From: JBMDXB01 sp048594975
GTDB lineage: Bacteria > Acidobacteriota > Vicinamibacteria > Vicinamibacterales > 2-12-FULL-66-21
Direction of reading: 5' to 3'
Assembly (NCBI GenBank): GCA_048594975.1
Contig: JBMDXQ010000058.1
Coordinates: 1-47,229, forward strand
DNA: 47,229 bases
Shown: in pieces, positions 31,958-40,669 of the stretch
Layout: every line of letters begins with the position of its first letter
How positions within the stretch are numbered: position 1 is the first letter of the stretch
The notes under the pieces: generated by a model
The model's input: the letters and a program-made list of their open reading frames with translations, nothing else
The model's database searches: none
What the model was told of the DNA's origin: nothing
Position numbers and translations under genes: made by a program

Positions 31958-34372
31958 TTATCTGCCCTGCATCCGCCGTATCGCCTCGCGCAGGCGCTGC
32001 AGCGTCTCCGGTGATCCGGTGAACAGATCATCCGGATAGCGGCTGTAGTGCAGCATCTCCGAGTAGATGACGTCGCTCTGGTACAGGTTCAGCCCGAGCC
32101 CGGCGAGGTACTGGAGCCGCAGGTTGCGGTCGCGGTTGATCACGGCATCCTGCAGCCAGGGGCCGAGATCATCCTTCCGGCCGGCGTAGTTGGCGAACAG
32201 GTCGACGGCCGAGTAGATCCCGATCTCGCCCAGCGACCGCGCGATCGGAGCGTATTCGGGTCGGGAGAGCCGGCGCTGCATCTCGTCGACGTCGATGGTG
32301 ATGGGATCGACGGTCCCCATCAGCACCAGGTCGTATCCCGCGCCCTCGTTGGTATTGCCCCACACCACGCCGTGCGGGAACGCGTCGAGGAAGGTCGCAA
32401 TCTCGCTCTTCACGGCGGCGGTGTTGCTTTCGTAGAGCTGCACGAAGAGCGTGACCACCCCGCCGGGGTTGAGGTGTTCCTTGACCTCGTCGAAGAACTC
32501 CTTGGTGTAGAGCATCGCCGCGCCCTTGACCCACGGGTCCAGCGGGTCGGACGTGATCGCATCGAATTTCGCGTCGGTGGTCATCAGGTAGTGCCGCGCG
32601 TCGTCGATCTGGATGCGGACCTTGGGATTGGCGATGACGTTGAAGTTGTGCTCGGCGAAGTAGGTCGAGACCACCTGCGGAACGAGCGGCTCGATCTCGG
32701 CGATGATCATGCCCTGCAGCATCGGGTCGATAGACACGGCTCCCGCCGTCACGCCGGCGCCGCAGCCGATGACCAGCGCTCTCTTGGTTTCCTTCGGGAT
32801 GAGGGTCGTGAAGTGGCCGAGCATGCGCTGCAGCCGCATGTCCTGCGGCTCGCTGGAGGCCTGCACCTTGCCGGCGTTGTGGTAGTTGAGCACGCCATTC
32901 GAGAGCCGCGTCACCGCGATGGCGGCGTTCCAGCCCTCGCCCATGTAGATCACGTCGGCCGTGCCCACGCGCGTCGCGGCGTAGCGGCCGTAGGCGACGA
33001 GGATGTCGGGCAGCGGCCGGATGGTGCGCGCCAGCAGGACGGCGGCGCCCATCGCGGCAATCAGCAGCAGCGTGCCGCTGTACTGGAAGCGGCGCGGCCG
33101 GCCCTCGCCGCCCGCGTACTCGGGCTCGAGCATCAGCAGGCCGGCGAGCGCCGCCAACAGCACGAGCGCGACCTGCGAGCGCTGGCTGCCGAGCCAGATG
33201 ACCAGCAGCAGGCTCGCACCCAGCGCGCCGACGATCGCGCCGAGCGTGTTCGCCGCGTAGACGCCGCCGACCAGCCGCCCCGGATCGCGGCCGGCGGTGG
33301 CCACGGCGGCGAGCGCCAGCGGAAAGCTCGCGCCCCACAGGATCGCGCCGGGCAGCATTGCCCAGAGCGAACGGACGAAATCGAGCTGGAAGTTGAACCA
33401 CGGATCGGTGGAGATCGACGGGTTGATCGGCCAGAACGGCAGCGACCGCGTGAGCATGTAGCTGCTCCAGGCGATCGCCGCGCAGAGCAGCATCTGACAC
33501 CAGCCGAGCGCGAGCCGCGGGCGGGCCACGCGGCGGGCGATGAGCGACCCGATGCTGCTCCCGATGCCGAGGCCGATGAGGAAGACCGCCAGGATCAGCG
33601 AGAAGGTGTAGGCCGTGCCGCCGAAGAGCAGCGACAGCATGCGCGTCCAGATCACTTCGGCGGCGAGCGCCGTCATCCCTGAGATCGCGATCGTCACGTA
33701 CACCGCCGCCGAGCCGGGAGCGCGCTCCAGCCGCGTCGGCGCCGCCTCGTTGGGCTGGTGCACCGTCCGCGACGCGATGAACAGCGCCAGCCCCGCAACC
33801 GCGACGTTGAGGGCGACGGCGGCGTAGGTCGCGATTGCCATGTCGTGCACGCGGAGCAGGTAGAACCCGGCCAGCAGGCAGCCGATCACGCCGCCGGCGA
33901 TATTGCCGCCGTAGAAGAAGCCGAGCCAGGCGACCCCGCGCGGCGTCGACTCGACCCAGCGCGACATCGCCGGCAGCGTCGCGCCCATGAGCAGCGTCGG
34001 CGGAAGCAGGCCGATGCCGGCGGCCACTCCGCGCAGCAGGATGCCCACCACTCCGGAGCCCGCGATCGCCGTGTAGAACTTCGACAGCAGCGGCATTCCG
34101 AACAGCAGCACCAGGGCGATCGCGCCGATGCCCAGCTCGAGCCACGCGTAGACGCGGAGAGGATGCTCCCGGACCGAGACGAACCGCGGCAGCAATAGGC
34201 TCCCGAGGCACATGCCGCCCATGAACGTGCCGAGCAGGACGCCAAGCGAGACCGCCGACGATCCGATCACGAGCTGCAGCAGCTGGAACCAGACGACCTC
34301 GTAGATGAGCGCCGCGCAGCCGCTGCCGACAAACAGCAGCAGCAACGCAGGCAGGTAGCGTCGCGAGTCCAT
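31958..34372 (-). CDS. fused MFS-like / spermidine-synthase-like protein
   Basis: An 804-residue membrane protein. About 12-14 helices (10-475) resemble the fused MFS/spermidine synthase family (GSGCAALIYEVVWFQLLQLV is its usual helix 1). The C-terminal half (about 480-720) is a Rossmann methyltransferase-like spermidine-synthase fold. Its key motif reads IGCGAGVTAGA in place of the polyamine-enzyme GGGDG. Acidic residues are in IIAEIEP and QIDDARHYL; SDPLDPWVKGAAMLYTKEFF follows. A helical tail ends it. Polyamine synthesis is doubtful. GGAGG precedes ATG 34384 by zero and ATG 34372 by 12 nt; the shorter start is used. The convergent gap 31896-31957 has only a weak GC stem. 34385-34593 shows a possible TAGCAT -10 (34411-34406) and nothing else. 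Confidence 0.85.
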   Translation of the reverse strand: MDSRRYLPALLLLFVGSGCAALIYEVVWFQLLQLVIGSSAVSLGVLLGTFMGGMCLGSLLLPRFVSVREHPLRVYAWLELGIGAIALVLLFGMPLLSKFYTAIAGSGVVGILLRGVAAGIGLLPPTLLMGATLPAMSRWVESTPRGVAWLGFFYGGNIAGGVIGCLLAGFYLLRVHDMAIATYAAVALNVAVAGLALFIASRTVHQPNEAAPTRLERAPGSAAVYVTIAISGMTALAAEVIWTRMLSLLFGGTAYTFSLILAVFLIGLGIGSSIGSLIARRVARPRLALGWCQMLLCAAIAWSSYMLTRSLPFWPINPSISTDPWFNFQLDFVRSLWAMLPGAILWGASFPLALAAVATAGRDPGRLVGGVYAANTLGAIVGALGASLLLVIWLGSQRSQVALVLLAALAGLLMLEPEYAGGEGRPRRFQYSGTLLLIAAMGAAVLLARTIRPLPDILVAYGRYAATRVGTADVIYMGEGWNAAIAVTRLSNGVLNYHNAGKVQASSEPQDMRLQRMLGHFTTLIPKETKRALVIGCGAGVTAGAVSIDPMLQGMIIAEIEPLVPQVVSTYFAEHNFNVIANPKVRIQIDDARHYLMTTDAKFDAITSDPLDPWVKGAAMLYTKEFFDEVKEHLNPGGVVTLFVQLYESNTAAVKSEIATFLDAFPHGVVWGNTNEGAGYDLVLMGTVDPITIDVDEMQRRLSRPEYAPIARSLGEIGIYSAVDLFANYAGRKDDLGPWLQDAVINRDRNLRLQYLAGLGLNLYQSDVIYSEMLHYSRYPDDLFTGSPETLQRLREAIRRMQGR

Positions 34373-34593
34373 CGTTGGCACCATCCTCCGTGTGCGGAAA
34401 CGGAGATGCTATCACGAGGGCCGCGGACGACCGAGAGCACGAAAGGCTGGAGGCAGGCTTCCGCACGAAGCGCGGCGGCGAGCGCGAGGCGCGACCGCGC
34501 GCAACGCGGGCGAGAAGCGCGTGGGGTGGGACGCTATGCGCACTGAACGATGCGGACCGGACCCGACGGATGCTGGGCGCGTCGCTCTCGCGC

Positions 34594-37065
34594 CTATTCT
34601 GCCCTGAGCGCGACCAGCGGGTCGACGCGCATCGCCCGCCGGGCGGGAAGGATGCACGCCGCGATGGCGACGATGGTGAGAATCGCAGCGATCGCGATGA
34701 ACGTCGCCGGATCCGTGGGCTTCGTCTGCACGAGGATCTGCGAGGGCAGCGCCTTGGCCGCGAAGTAGCCGCCGGCCAGGCCGAGCGCCAGCCCGAGCGA
34801 GAGCTGGATGAGGCCGCGGCGCAGGATCATCCAGGTGACCTGCCGGCCCTGCGCGCCGAGCGCCATCCGCACCCCGATTTCCTGCGTCCGCTGCGTGACC
34901 GAATAGGCGACCACGGCGTAGAGCCCAACCGCCGACAGCAGCAGGCCGATCAACGCGAAGAACGCGAACAGGCTCCCGAACACCCGGTACGGCCACATCG
35001 ACTGACGCAGCATCTGATCCACGGTCCGCAGGTTGAACACCGGCTGATCGGGATCGACCGCCGAGACCGCCCGACGGATCGAGTCCATGACCGACGCCGG
35101 CGGCAGCGCGCTGCGCACCATCACGAACGCGAAGACCGGAGGCTCCTGGCGGTAGGCCGAGTACACGACCGAGGGCGGCTCGGCGTCCTGCGGCGAGCCG
35201 TGGCGGATGGTGGGGACGATGCCGACGACGGTGCGCCACACGGGCGGCTTCGGCGCAGGCTGACCGGCGGGCGGCTGCTGACCGGGCGGCGTCGGCGGCT
35301 GCATGAACCGAATCCGCCGGCCGATCGGATCCTCCCCCGGGAAGTGCTGCGCGGCCATGCGCTCGTTGATCACGACGTTCTCCGCGCCGGGGACGCCGTC
35401 GCCGTCGGTCAGCGCGCGCCCGCGGAGGATCGGCACGCCCGCGGTATCGAGGAACGAGGCGCTGACCGTGACCGCCGCCACCTGCGGCGCGTCGTCGAAC
35501 TTGGCGGCGGGACGGCCGTCCACCTCAAGCCGACGCGTGCCCGATCCGAACGGCGGGACCGCCGTGGTGATCGCGACCGCTTCCATCCCGGGCAGCTCGG
35601 CGAGTCGCGGCTGCAGCCGCTCGAAGAACTGGCTGCGCGCATCCGGCCCCTCGTACTTCTTGCCCGACAGCTGCAGCATCATGGTCATGAGCCGCTCGGT
35701 CTTGATGCCCACATCCATGCGGTAGAGGTTGAGGAAGCTGCGCACCATCAGGCCGGCGCCGACGAGCAGGACGAGCGTCAGCGCCACCTCGACGACCACC
35801 ATCGTGCCGGTCAGCCAGCGCGTCCGCGTGCCGCCGGCGTTGCCGCGCCCGCCTTCCTTGAGCACTCCGCTGACGTTGGTGCGCGAGACGTGCAGCGCCG
35901 GAGCGATGCCGAAGAGCACGCCGGTGAGCACGCACACCGCGGCAAGGAACCCGAACACCGTGTAGTCCATCGTGAACACGATCCAGTACGGCTTGCCGGT
36001 ATCGGCAACCGCCGCGTCGAACGCCCGCACGCCGAAGTACGCGAGTCCCAGCCCGAGCAGCCCGCCAATCGTCCCGAGCAGCACGCTCTCGATCAGCAGC
36101 TGCCGGACGACACGCCAGCGGCTCGCGCCCATCGCGATGCGGACGGCGATCTCGCGCGCCCGCGCCGCGGAGCGCGACAGCTGCAGGTTCGCGACGTTGG
36201 CGCACGCGATCAGCAGCACGAAGGCGACCGCGCCCATCATCGAGAGGAAGATCGCGCGGATCGGGCCGCCGTTGAACCGTTCGTTGAACGTCTGCAGCAT
36301 CGCCCCGTTGATGTCCTCGTAGTCCTTCGGGAACGCCGACGTCAGTCGCGCCGCGATCGTGGTCAGCTCGGTCTGCGCTTCGGTGCGGCTGGTACCGGCG
36401 CGGAGCCGGCCGAACACGTTGAGGACGCGCGAGGTCCGGCGCTCCTGCTGCTCGGTGGGGATGAACACCGCCCAGATGCCGTTGTTCTGCGGGAACTGCA
36501 TGCCTTCGGGCATGACCCCGACGATCACCGCCGGCTGGCCGTTGACGCGTGTCAGCTTGCCGAGGATGTTCGGGTCGCCGGCGTAGCGATTCCTCCAGAT
36601 CCGGTAGCCGATGATGACCGCCAGGTCCGTCCCGCGCCGCTCGTCATCCGGCCCGAAGTCGCGGCCGAGCAGCGGCTGCTGCCCGAGCACCGAGAACGTG
36701 TTCGCGGTGAGGTACGCGCCGCGTGCCTGTTCGGGCAGACCGCGATCGTCGCTGATGTTCATGTTCTGCCCGGTCCAGGCGCCGAGACCGGTGAAAGCGC
36801 GGCTCTGCTCGCGCCACTCCTTGAGCTCGGGGTAGGACAGGTTGATACGTCCGGCGCCGAATTCGCCTTGCCGCTTCGCCTGCCAGGAGAGCATGTAGAG
36901 GTCCTGCGAGTCCTTGAACGGCAGCCCACGGATGAGCACGGCGTTGACGAGCGTGAACACCGTGGCGTTCAGCCCGATGCCGAGGGCCAGCGCGACGACG
37001 GCGACGCCGGAGAACCAGCGTTCCTTGACGATGAGACGGGCGGCGAAGCGCAGATCCTGCAGCAC
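34594..37065 (-). CDS. second MacB/FtsX-type orphan ABC permease (ADOP-like)
   Basis: An 823-residue permease of the same layout as the one at 26-28.6 kb. Helix 1 is in KERWFSGVAVVALALGIGLN; the first MacB-PCD domain is about 45-260; FtsX helices surround VAFVLLIACANVANLQLSRS. A second periplasmic domain (about 430-690) contains a proline/glutamine-rich loop (PPTPPGQQPPAGQPAPKPP). The C-terminus repeats TQRTQEIGVRMALGAQGRQV. The start is GTG 37065 with AGGAG 8 nt upstream. No ATPase, membrane-fusion or PadR-type regulator gene is adjacent. The proline-rich insert is absent from the other copy. Confidence 0.9.
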   Translation of the reverse strand: MLQDLRFAARLIVKERWFSGVAVVALALGIGLNATVFTLVNAVLIRGLPFKDSQDLYMLSWQAKRQGEFGAGRINLSYPELKEWREQSRAFTGLGAWTGQNMNISDDRGLPEQARGAYLTANTFSVLGQQPLLGRDFGPDDERRGTDLAVIIGYRIWRNRYAGDPNILGKLTRVNGQPAVIVGVMPEGMQFPQNNGIWAVFIPTEQQERRTSRVLNVFGRLRAGTSRTEAQTELTTIAARLTSAFPKDYEDINGAMLQTFNERFNGGPIRAIFLSMMGAVAFVLLIACANVANLQLSRSAARAREIAVRIAMGASRWRVVRQLLIESVLLGTIGGLLGLGLAYFGVRAFDAAVADTGKPYWIVFTMDYTVFGFLAAVCVLTGVLFGIAPALHVSRTNVSGVLKEGGRGNAGGTRTRWLTGTMVVVEVALTLVLLVGAGLMVRSFLNLYRMDVGIKTERLMTMMLQLSGKKYEGPDARSQFFERLQPRLAELPGMEAVAITTAVPPFGSGTRRLEVDGRPAAKFDDAPQVAAVTVSASFLDTAGVPILRGRALTDGDGVPGAENVVINERMAAQHFPGEDPIGRRIRFMQPPTPPGQQPPAGQPAPKPPVWRTVVGIVPTIRHGSPQDAEPPSVVYSAYRQEPPVFAFVMVRSALPPASVMDSIRRAVSAVDPDQPVFNLRTVDQMLRQSMWPYRVFGSLFAFFALIGLLLSAVGLYAVVAYSVTQRTQEIGVRMALGAQGRQVTWMILRRGLIQLSLGLALGLAGGYFAAKALPSQILVQTKPTDPATFIAIAAILTIVAIAACILPARRAMRVDPLVALRAE

Positions 37066-37083
37066 GGACGCACTCCTGGCACA

Positions 37084-37099
37084 GGCCTCCGGGGAGGCC
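37084..37099. other. short hairpin 5' of the permease
   Basis: GGCCTC and GAGGCC pair around a 4-nt loop about 20 nt upstream of the GTG at 37065. It could be a weak terminator for the GNAT unit upstream or a structure in the permease leader. A TTACGTAA palindrome lies nearby at about 37120. Confidence 0.3.
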
Positions 37100-37154
37100 G
37101 GGGTGTCGTTACCGTCTACTTACGTAAACCGGAGGGAAAAGTTAACGAGTTCCT

Positions 37155-37181
37155 GCCATCGGGCCATCGGGCGATCGGGCC
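37155..37181. repeat. CCATCGGG tandem repeat
   Basis: GCCATCGGG, CCATCGGG, CGATCGGG and CC form a three-copy 8-bp repeat immediately downstream of the GNAT stop codon (minus strand CCCGATGG units). The same word is related to the CCCGATCA unit upstream of fpg. Confidence 0.6.
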
Positions 37182-37185
37182 GTTG

Positions 37186-37692
37186 TTAGAGCTCGACGCG
37201 GGGGACGAAGTCGACGATGCGGCGCTGAGCGGATGAATCGAGCGCCTTGACGAACGAATACTGGGTCTTGATGTTCGAGTAGCCGAGTTCCTCGTAGAAG
37301 CGGTGCGCGGCGGTCCGCGGCGCGCTCGACCAGAGACGGACGATCGAGCATTGTCGCGTCCTCGCCCACTCCTCCGTCGCCGCCATCAGGCGCCGGCCGA
37401 CACCGTGCCGCCGGTGGTCACGGTCCACCACGAGCCCCCCGATCACCACGAACGGGTCCGCCTCGATGTACTCCGCGACGAGCGCGTGCACCCAGCCGAC
37501 GACCCGGCGGCTGGATTCCGCGACGAGGAACTGCTGGTCCTCGCGCCCGAGAATACGCGCCAGCCGCGCCGCCGCAGCGCCCTCCTCGACGTGGTATCCG
37601 AGCTGCTTCGTGAGTGCCGCGATGGCGCCGGCGTCGCCGGTTCGCGCCACGCGGATGGCCGACGACACCTCACCTGCGGGTTCGCTCGCCAC
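37186..37692 (-). CDS. GNAT-family N-acetyltransferase
   Basis: A 168-residue single-domain acetyltransferase. GTG 37692 with AGAGGAG 8 nt upstream defines the start; the open frame beyond it overlaps the upstream membrane-protein gene and is not conserved. IRVARTGDAGAIAALTKQLGY opens the fold. VVIGGLVVDRDHRRHGVGRRLM is the acetyl-CoA binding motif, and APRTAAHRFYEELGYSNIKTQYSFVK is the typical end. The membrane-protein gene ends 14 bp upstream, so they form a two-gene unit. Confidence 0.88.
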   Translation of the reverse strand: MASEPAGEVSSAIRVARTGDAGAIAALTKQLGYHVEEGAAAARLARILGREDQQFLVAESSRRVVGWVHALVAEYIEADPFVVIGGLVVDRDHRRHGVGRRLMAATEEWARTRQCSIVRLWSSAPRTAAHRFYEELGYSNIKTQYSFVKALDSSAQRRIVDFVPRVEL

Positions 37693-37706
37693 GTGTTGAA
37701 CTCCTC

Positions 37707-38093
37707 TCAGTGGAGGTGGTGCAGCCAGACGACGTTGAGTAACACCCAGCCCGCGAGGCTTCCGATGAGCACGACGGCCACATGGATCGGAAGCACCGCG
37801 AGAATGCGTCCCAGGAACGGCTCCCCGACCGGGACCGGGGCCCGCCACGCACCAACCCAGAGCGCCGCGGCTGGAACCGCCACCGCGGTAACGGCGATGA
37901 CGGAGAGCATGTCGAACGGAAGGACCCGCAGGGAATCGAAGACGAAGGCGTAAGAAGCCAACTGCGCACTCGAACTCGCGATCCACGCGGCTGCGTAGAG
38001 CACCTCCCGCGGCGCCGGTCGGCCCAGGACCCATGCCTGGCTCGCGCTCGAGATCACCACGGACAAGAGCAGGAGAATCAAGACCAGCGTCAT
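37707..38093 (-). CDS. small four-helix membrane protein
   Basis: A 128-residue hydrophobic protein with four predicted helices: 1-20 (MTLVLILLLLSVVISSASQA), about 32-52, 60-80 and 95-122. It resembles small uncharacterised bacterial membrane proteins; no motif is recognised. It is probably cotranscribed with the GNAT gene. No Shine-Dalgarno sequence precedes the ATG. Confidence 0.68.
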   Translation of the reverse strand: MTLVLILLLLSVVISSASQAWVLGRPAPREVLYAAAWIASSSAQLASYAFVFDSLRVLPFDMLSVIAVTAVAVPAAALWVGAWRAPVPVGEPFLGRILAVLPIHVAVVLIGSLAGWVLLNVVWLHHLH

Positions 38094-38168
38094 CGTGCCA
38101 AGCGCGATCCAGGCGCCGCCCCCGGCCTGCCCTATCCGTTGGGCGGCCCGAGTCTTACGATTCTCCGC

Positions 38169-38187
38169 GGGATGACGGATTCATCCC
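38169..38187. terminator. hairpin downstream of GH20 gene
   Basis: GGGATGA and TCATCCC pair perfectly around a 5-nt loop, about 60 bp after the GH20 stop codon on the minus strand. No T-run follows. The remainder of 38094-38247 shows nothing recognisable. Confidence 0.4.
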
Positions 38188-38247
38188 CGGCGATCCGCCC
38201 CGAACCATTCATGGAACGATCTGTCGCGAACGCCCCGCCGTCCCGAG

Positions 38248-39831
38248 TCAGCGGCCGCCGGCCCACGGAATCTGCGGCGAGCGGTAGAAGTTGATGCCCA
38301 TCGCGGTCCAGCGCGGTTCCTGGATCGCGAGGCGCGCGCGGAAATCCTCCCAGCTCCGCCCGGCCGCTGGCGTCCAGCCGATCTCGGCGGCAGCCGCGAT
38401 CCGCGGGAACATCAGGAACTCGACATCGCGCATGTTCGCGACCGTCTCGGACCAGAGCGGCGCCTCGATGCCGAGGATGGTGGACTCCGGGATGCCCTCG
38501 AACAGCTTCCCCGGCTCCCAGTCGTAGGCGTCGCGCACCTCGATCAGCGCGGCCCAATCGAGGCCGAGCGCCGTCGTCTTGTCGTACTTCATGTCGAGGT
38601 AGAGACGATCGGCCGGCGAGAGGATGAACTTGACACCCCGTTCCACCGCGACGCGCGGCGTCGTCTTCGGCCGCCAGTGCTGTACGATCGAAGTCGGCAG
38701 CAGGTTCACGGGAGCGATCTCGTCCCAGCCGATCATGTGCGTGACGTGTTTCTGGACGATCGCCTGCGCGCGCTCGATGAAGCCGCGGTACTGCTCCGGG
38801 GTCAGTTTCTTCACCTCGTCGCCGCCGATGTGGAAGTAGGGGCTCCGCGCCAGCTGAGAGATCTCCCGCACCACGTCGTCGATGAAGCGGTAGGTGAGCT
38901 CCCGGTCCACGCACATCGCGCTGAAGCCGACCTCGATACCGGTGTAGAGCGGCGGTGCGACGCCGTCACAGTTCAGCTCCGGGTAGGACGCGAGCGCCGC
39001 GTTGATGTGGCTGGGCATGTCGATCTCCGGCACGATCGTGATGAAGCGATCGGCCGCATACGCCACCACCTCCGCGAACTGCTCCTGGCTGTAGAACCCG
39101 CCGGGCCCGCCGCCGACCTTGGTGCTGCCGCCGTGCTTCGTCAGGTTCGGCCAGGACTTGATTTCGAGGCGCCAGCCCTGATCGTCCGACAGGTGCAGGT
39201 GCAGCCGGTTCATCTTGAGCAGCGCCAGCAGATCGATGTAGCGCTTCAGATCGTCCGCGGTGAAGAAGTGCCGTGCCACGTCGAGCATCGCCCCGCGCCA
39301 CGCGAAACGCGGCCGGTCGACGACGCGGATCGGGGCGATGCGGAGCGTGCGGCGGCGCGCCGCCTCGTACTCCGCGGCGGCCGGCAGCAGGTGCCTGAGC
39401 GTTTGCACGCCGTAGAACAGGCCGGCCGGCGTCGCCGCCGCGAGGGTGACCTGGCGGGCCGTCACCGTGAGCTCGTACCCCTCCTCGCCGGTGGACGCCG
39501 CGGACGCGCCGAGCGACAGGTGGATGCCGCCGTCGCGCGCCGCCTCGACGCCCGCCTCGACCCGCGGTGGCGCCGGGGCATCGACGTGCCGCACCAGCCG
39601 CGCCAGATCGTTGGCCACCGCGATCACGCGGGCGTCGCCGCCCCGGACGAGGATGGCGGTGTCGGGCGTGACGGTGAACGGCTCGCTCGTGCCGGGCTGA
39701 ACCGAGACTGGTGCGGGCACGATGGTGTGCGCGGCTTGCGGCATGGCTGGCGTCGGCGACGGGCGCACCGTCTGGGCGCACGCCGACGATACCAGCGTTG
39801 TGGCAACAGCGGCAGCAAGTATGGGCTTCAC
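38248..39831 (-). CDS. exported GH20 beta-N-acetylhexosaminidase
   Basis: A 527-residue glycoside hydrolase family 20 enzyme that removes terminal N-acetylglucosamine or N-acetylgalactosamine, as in chitin or peptidoglycan turnover. A signal peptide (MKPILAAAVATTLVSSACAQ) is followed by a GH20b domain (about 35-170) and the catalytic barrel. That has HLHLSDDQGWRLEIK and the catalytic pair Asp338-Glu339 in YFHIGGDEV. VPEIDMPSH and the Trp residues in IVQHW and APLWSE line the pocket. Cys18 is not in a convincing lipobox. The start is GTG 39831 with AGGAAGAG upstream; a strong hairpin abuts that site. Confidence 0.92.
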   Translation of the reverse strand: MKPILAAAVATTLVSSACAQTVRPSPTPAMPQAAHTIVPAPVSVQPGTSEPFTVTPDTAILVRGGDARVIAVANDLARLVRHVDAPAPPRVEAGVEAARDGGIHLSLGASAASTGEEGYELTVTARQVTLAAATPAGLFYGVQTLRHLLPAAAEYEAARRRTLRIAPIRVVDRPRFAWRGAMLDVARHFFTADDLKRYIDLLALLKMNRLHLHLSDDQGWRLEIKSWPNLTKHGGSTKVGGGPGGFYSQEQFAEVVAYAADRFITIVPEIDMPSHINAALASYPELNCDGVAPPLYTGIEVGFSAMCVDRELTYRFIDDVVREISQLARSPYFHIGGDEVKKLTPEQYRGFIERAQAIVQKHVTHMIGWDEIAPVNLLPTSIVQHWRPKTTPRVAVERGVKFILSPADRLYLDMKYDKTTALGLDWAALIEVRDAYDWEPGKLFEGIPESTILGIEAPLWSETVANMRDVEFLMFPRIAAAAEIGWTPAAGRSWEDFRARLAIQEPRWTAMGINFYRSPQIPWAGGR

Positions 39832-39847
39832 CGGTTGGACTCTTCCT

Positions 39848-39873
39848 GCGGGCGGGAAGTGGCTCCCGCCCGC
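39848..39873 (-). promoter_or_regulatory. 10-bp hairpin abutting the GH20 ribosome site
   Basis: GCGGGCGGGA (39848-39857) and TCCCGCCCGC (39864-39873) pair perfectly around a 6-nt loop. On the minus strand the hairpin is followed at once by AGGAAGAG, the ribosome-binding site of the GH20 gene, and then the GTG 8 nt on. It could be a terminator of the upstream osmC-like transcript or a leader structure affecting GH20 expression. Confidence 0.45.
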
Positions 39874-40000
39874 GACGTGGCCGCGACGTCTGTGCCAGCA
39901 GCGCAGTTGCAGTCGGCGCCGCGCTGCCGCCGGGACGTCACTCCCAGACGTTGAGAGCCTGTCTCCCGGGGCGGCAGGCCGCCGGTCACAGCTTCGGTGC

Positions 40001-40447
40001 TCAGGATACGCCCGCCGTCATCAGCACCTTCGACTCCAGGTGGACGGCAGACTTCAGCGAGCTCGTGATGAGGCAGGCGCGCTCCGACTTCTCGAGCGCG
40101 CGCCGCGCCTGCTCGACGTCGGTCCCGGGCAGAACCGTGAGCGTCGCCCGGATGGTGAACGCGGTGAACTGCGCCACGCGCTCGACGCGATCGAGCGTGC
40201 CCTCGACGTCGCACGCGACCGACTCCCACGGCAGCTTCATCGCGCGCGCGACGGCGCGGAACGTCAGGATGAAGCAATTGGCCACCGCGCCGACGAGCAT
40301 CGTCTCCGGCGACCAGCGGTCGCCCGGGCCGCCGAACTCGGCGGGTGCGGCGGTGGCAAGCGCGGGCAGCCCGGAACTGGTCACGGCGACGTCGCCGTCG
40401 ACGGCGCCGGCTGCCGCGACCCGGTATCGATGAGGAAAGTCCTGCAT
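40001..40447 (-). CDS. OsmC/Ohr-family protein
   Basis: A 148-residue peroxiredoxin-like OsmC-fold protein. The two redox cysteines are Cys58 (LVGAVANCFILTF) and Cys125 (KSERACLITSSL), the classic spacing; the Arg45 to Glu48 segment (GDRWSPETM) is typical of the peroxidase site. It probably reduces organic hydroperoxides in the cytoplasm with a dithiol donor. ATG 40447 (MQDFPHRYRV) is preferred over GTG 40456 as it matches the usual opening. The downstream gap 39832-40000 holds one strong hairpin. Confidence 0.88.
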   Translation of the reverse strand: MQDFPHRYRVAAAGAVDGDVAVTSSGLPALATAAPAEFGGPGDRWSPETMLVGAVANCFILTFRAVARAMKLPWESVACDVEGTLDRVERVAQFTAFTIRATLTVLPGTDVEQARRALEKSERACLITSSLKSAVHLESKVLMTAGVS

Positions 40448-40607
40448 GCGCGACACGGGAGCAATTCGAATGCCCCGCGGTTTCCCGGCCGGAAACGCCC
40501 GCGGCGGCGCCGGGCGCGCCGAGTTTCCGGCAGAACCCGGGTTCCAGGCGCACGAGGTGGCGGCTGCTCAGAAGTGCCCGTGTGCTCCGCGGCACCAGCC
40601 ACGGAAT

Positions 40608-40630
40608 GGTGAGTTGGAGGTTGGGAGTTG
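40608..40630. repeat. GGTGAGTTGGAGGTTGGGAGTTG repeat
   Basis: Three imperfect copies of a 7-8 bp (G)AGTTGG(A) unit lie upstream of the amidohydrolase in the gap divergent from the OsmC gene. A TTGACA at 40628-40633 follows but is only 11 bp from CATAAT. Confidence 0.5.
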
Positions 40631-40669
40631 ACACGGTCTCTGGCCATAATCGGTGCCCGGACCCCGAAG

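Noticed and set aside
37115..37130. TTACGTAA palindrome as an operator of the second permease
   Set aside because: It is a single 8-bp palindrome with no adjacent regulator gene and no second copy upstream of the other permease.
34375..37236. 953-codon plus-strand open frame opposite the second permease
   Set aside because: Composition is dominated by Arg, Asp, Glu and His with no motif, while the minus strand encodes a complete permease.
38248..39831. GH20 enzyme as a lipoprotein through Cys18
   Set aside because: The sequence before the cysteine (VSSAC) lacks the usual Leu at -3, so an ordinary signal peptidase I site is as likely.
40628..40650. TTGACA followed by CATAAT upstream of the amidohydrolase
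   Set aside because: The boxes are only 11 bp apart, too close for a standard sigma-70 promoter; TTGACA also lies at the edge of the GAGTTGGA repeat.
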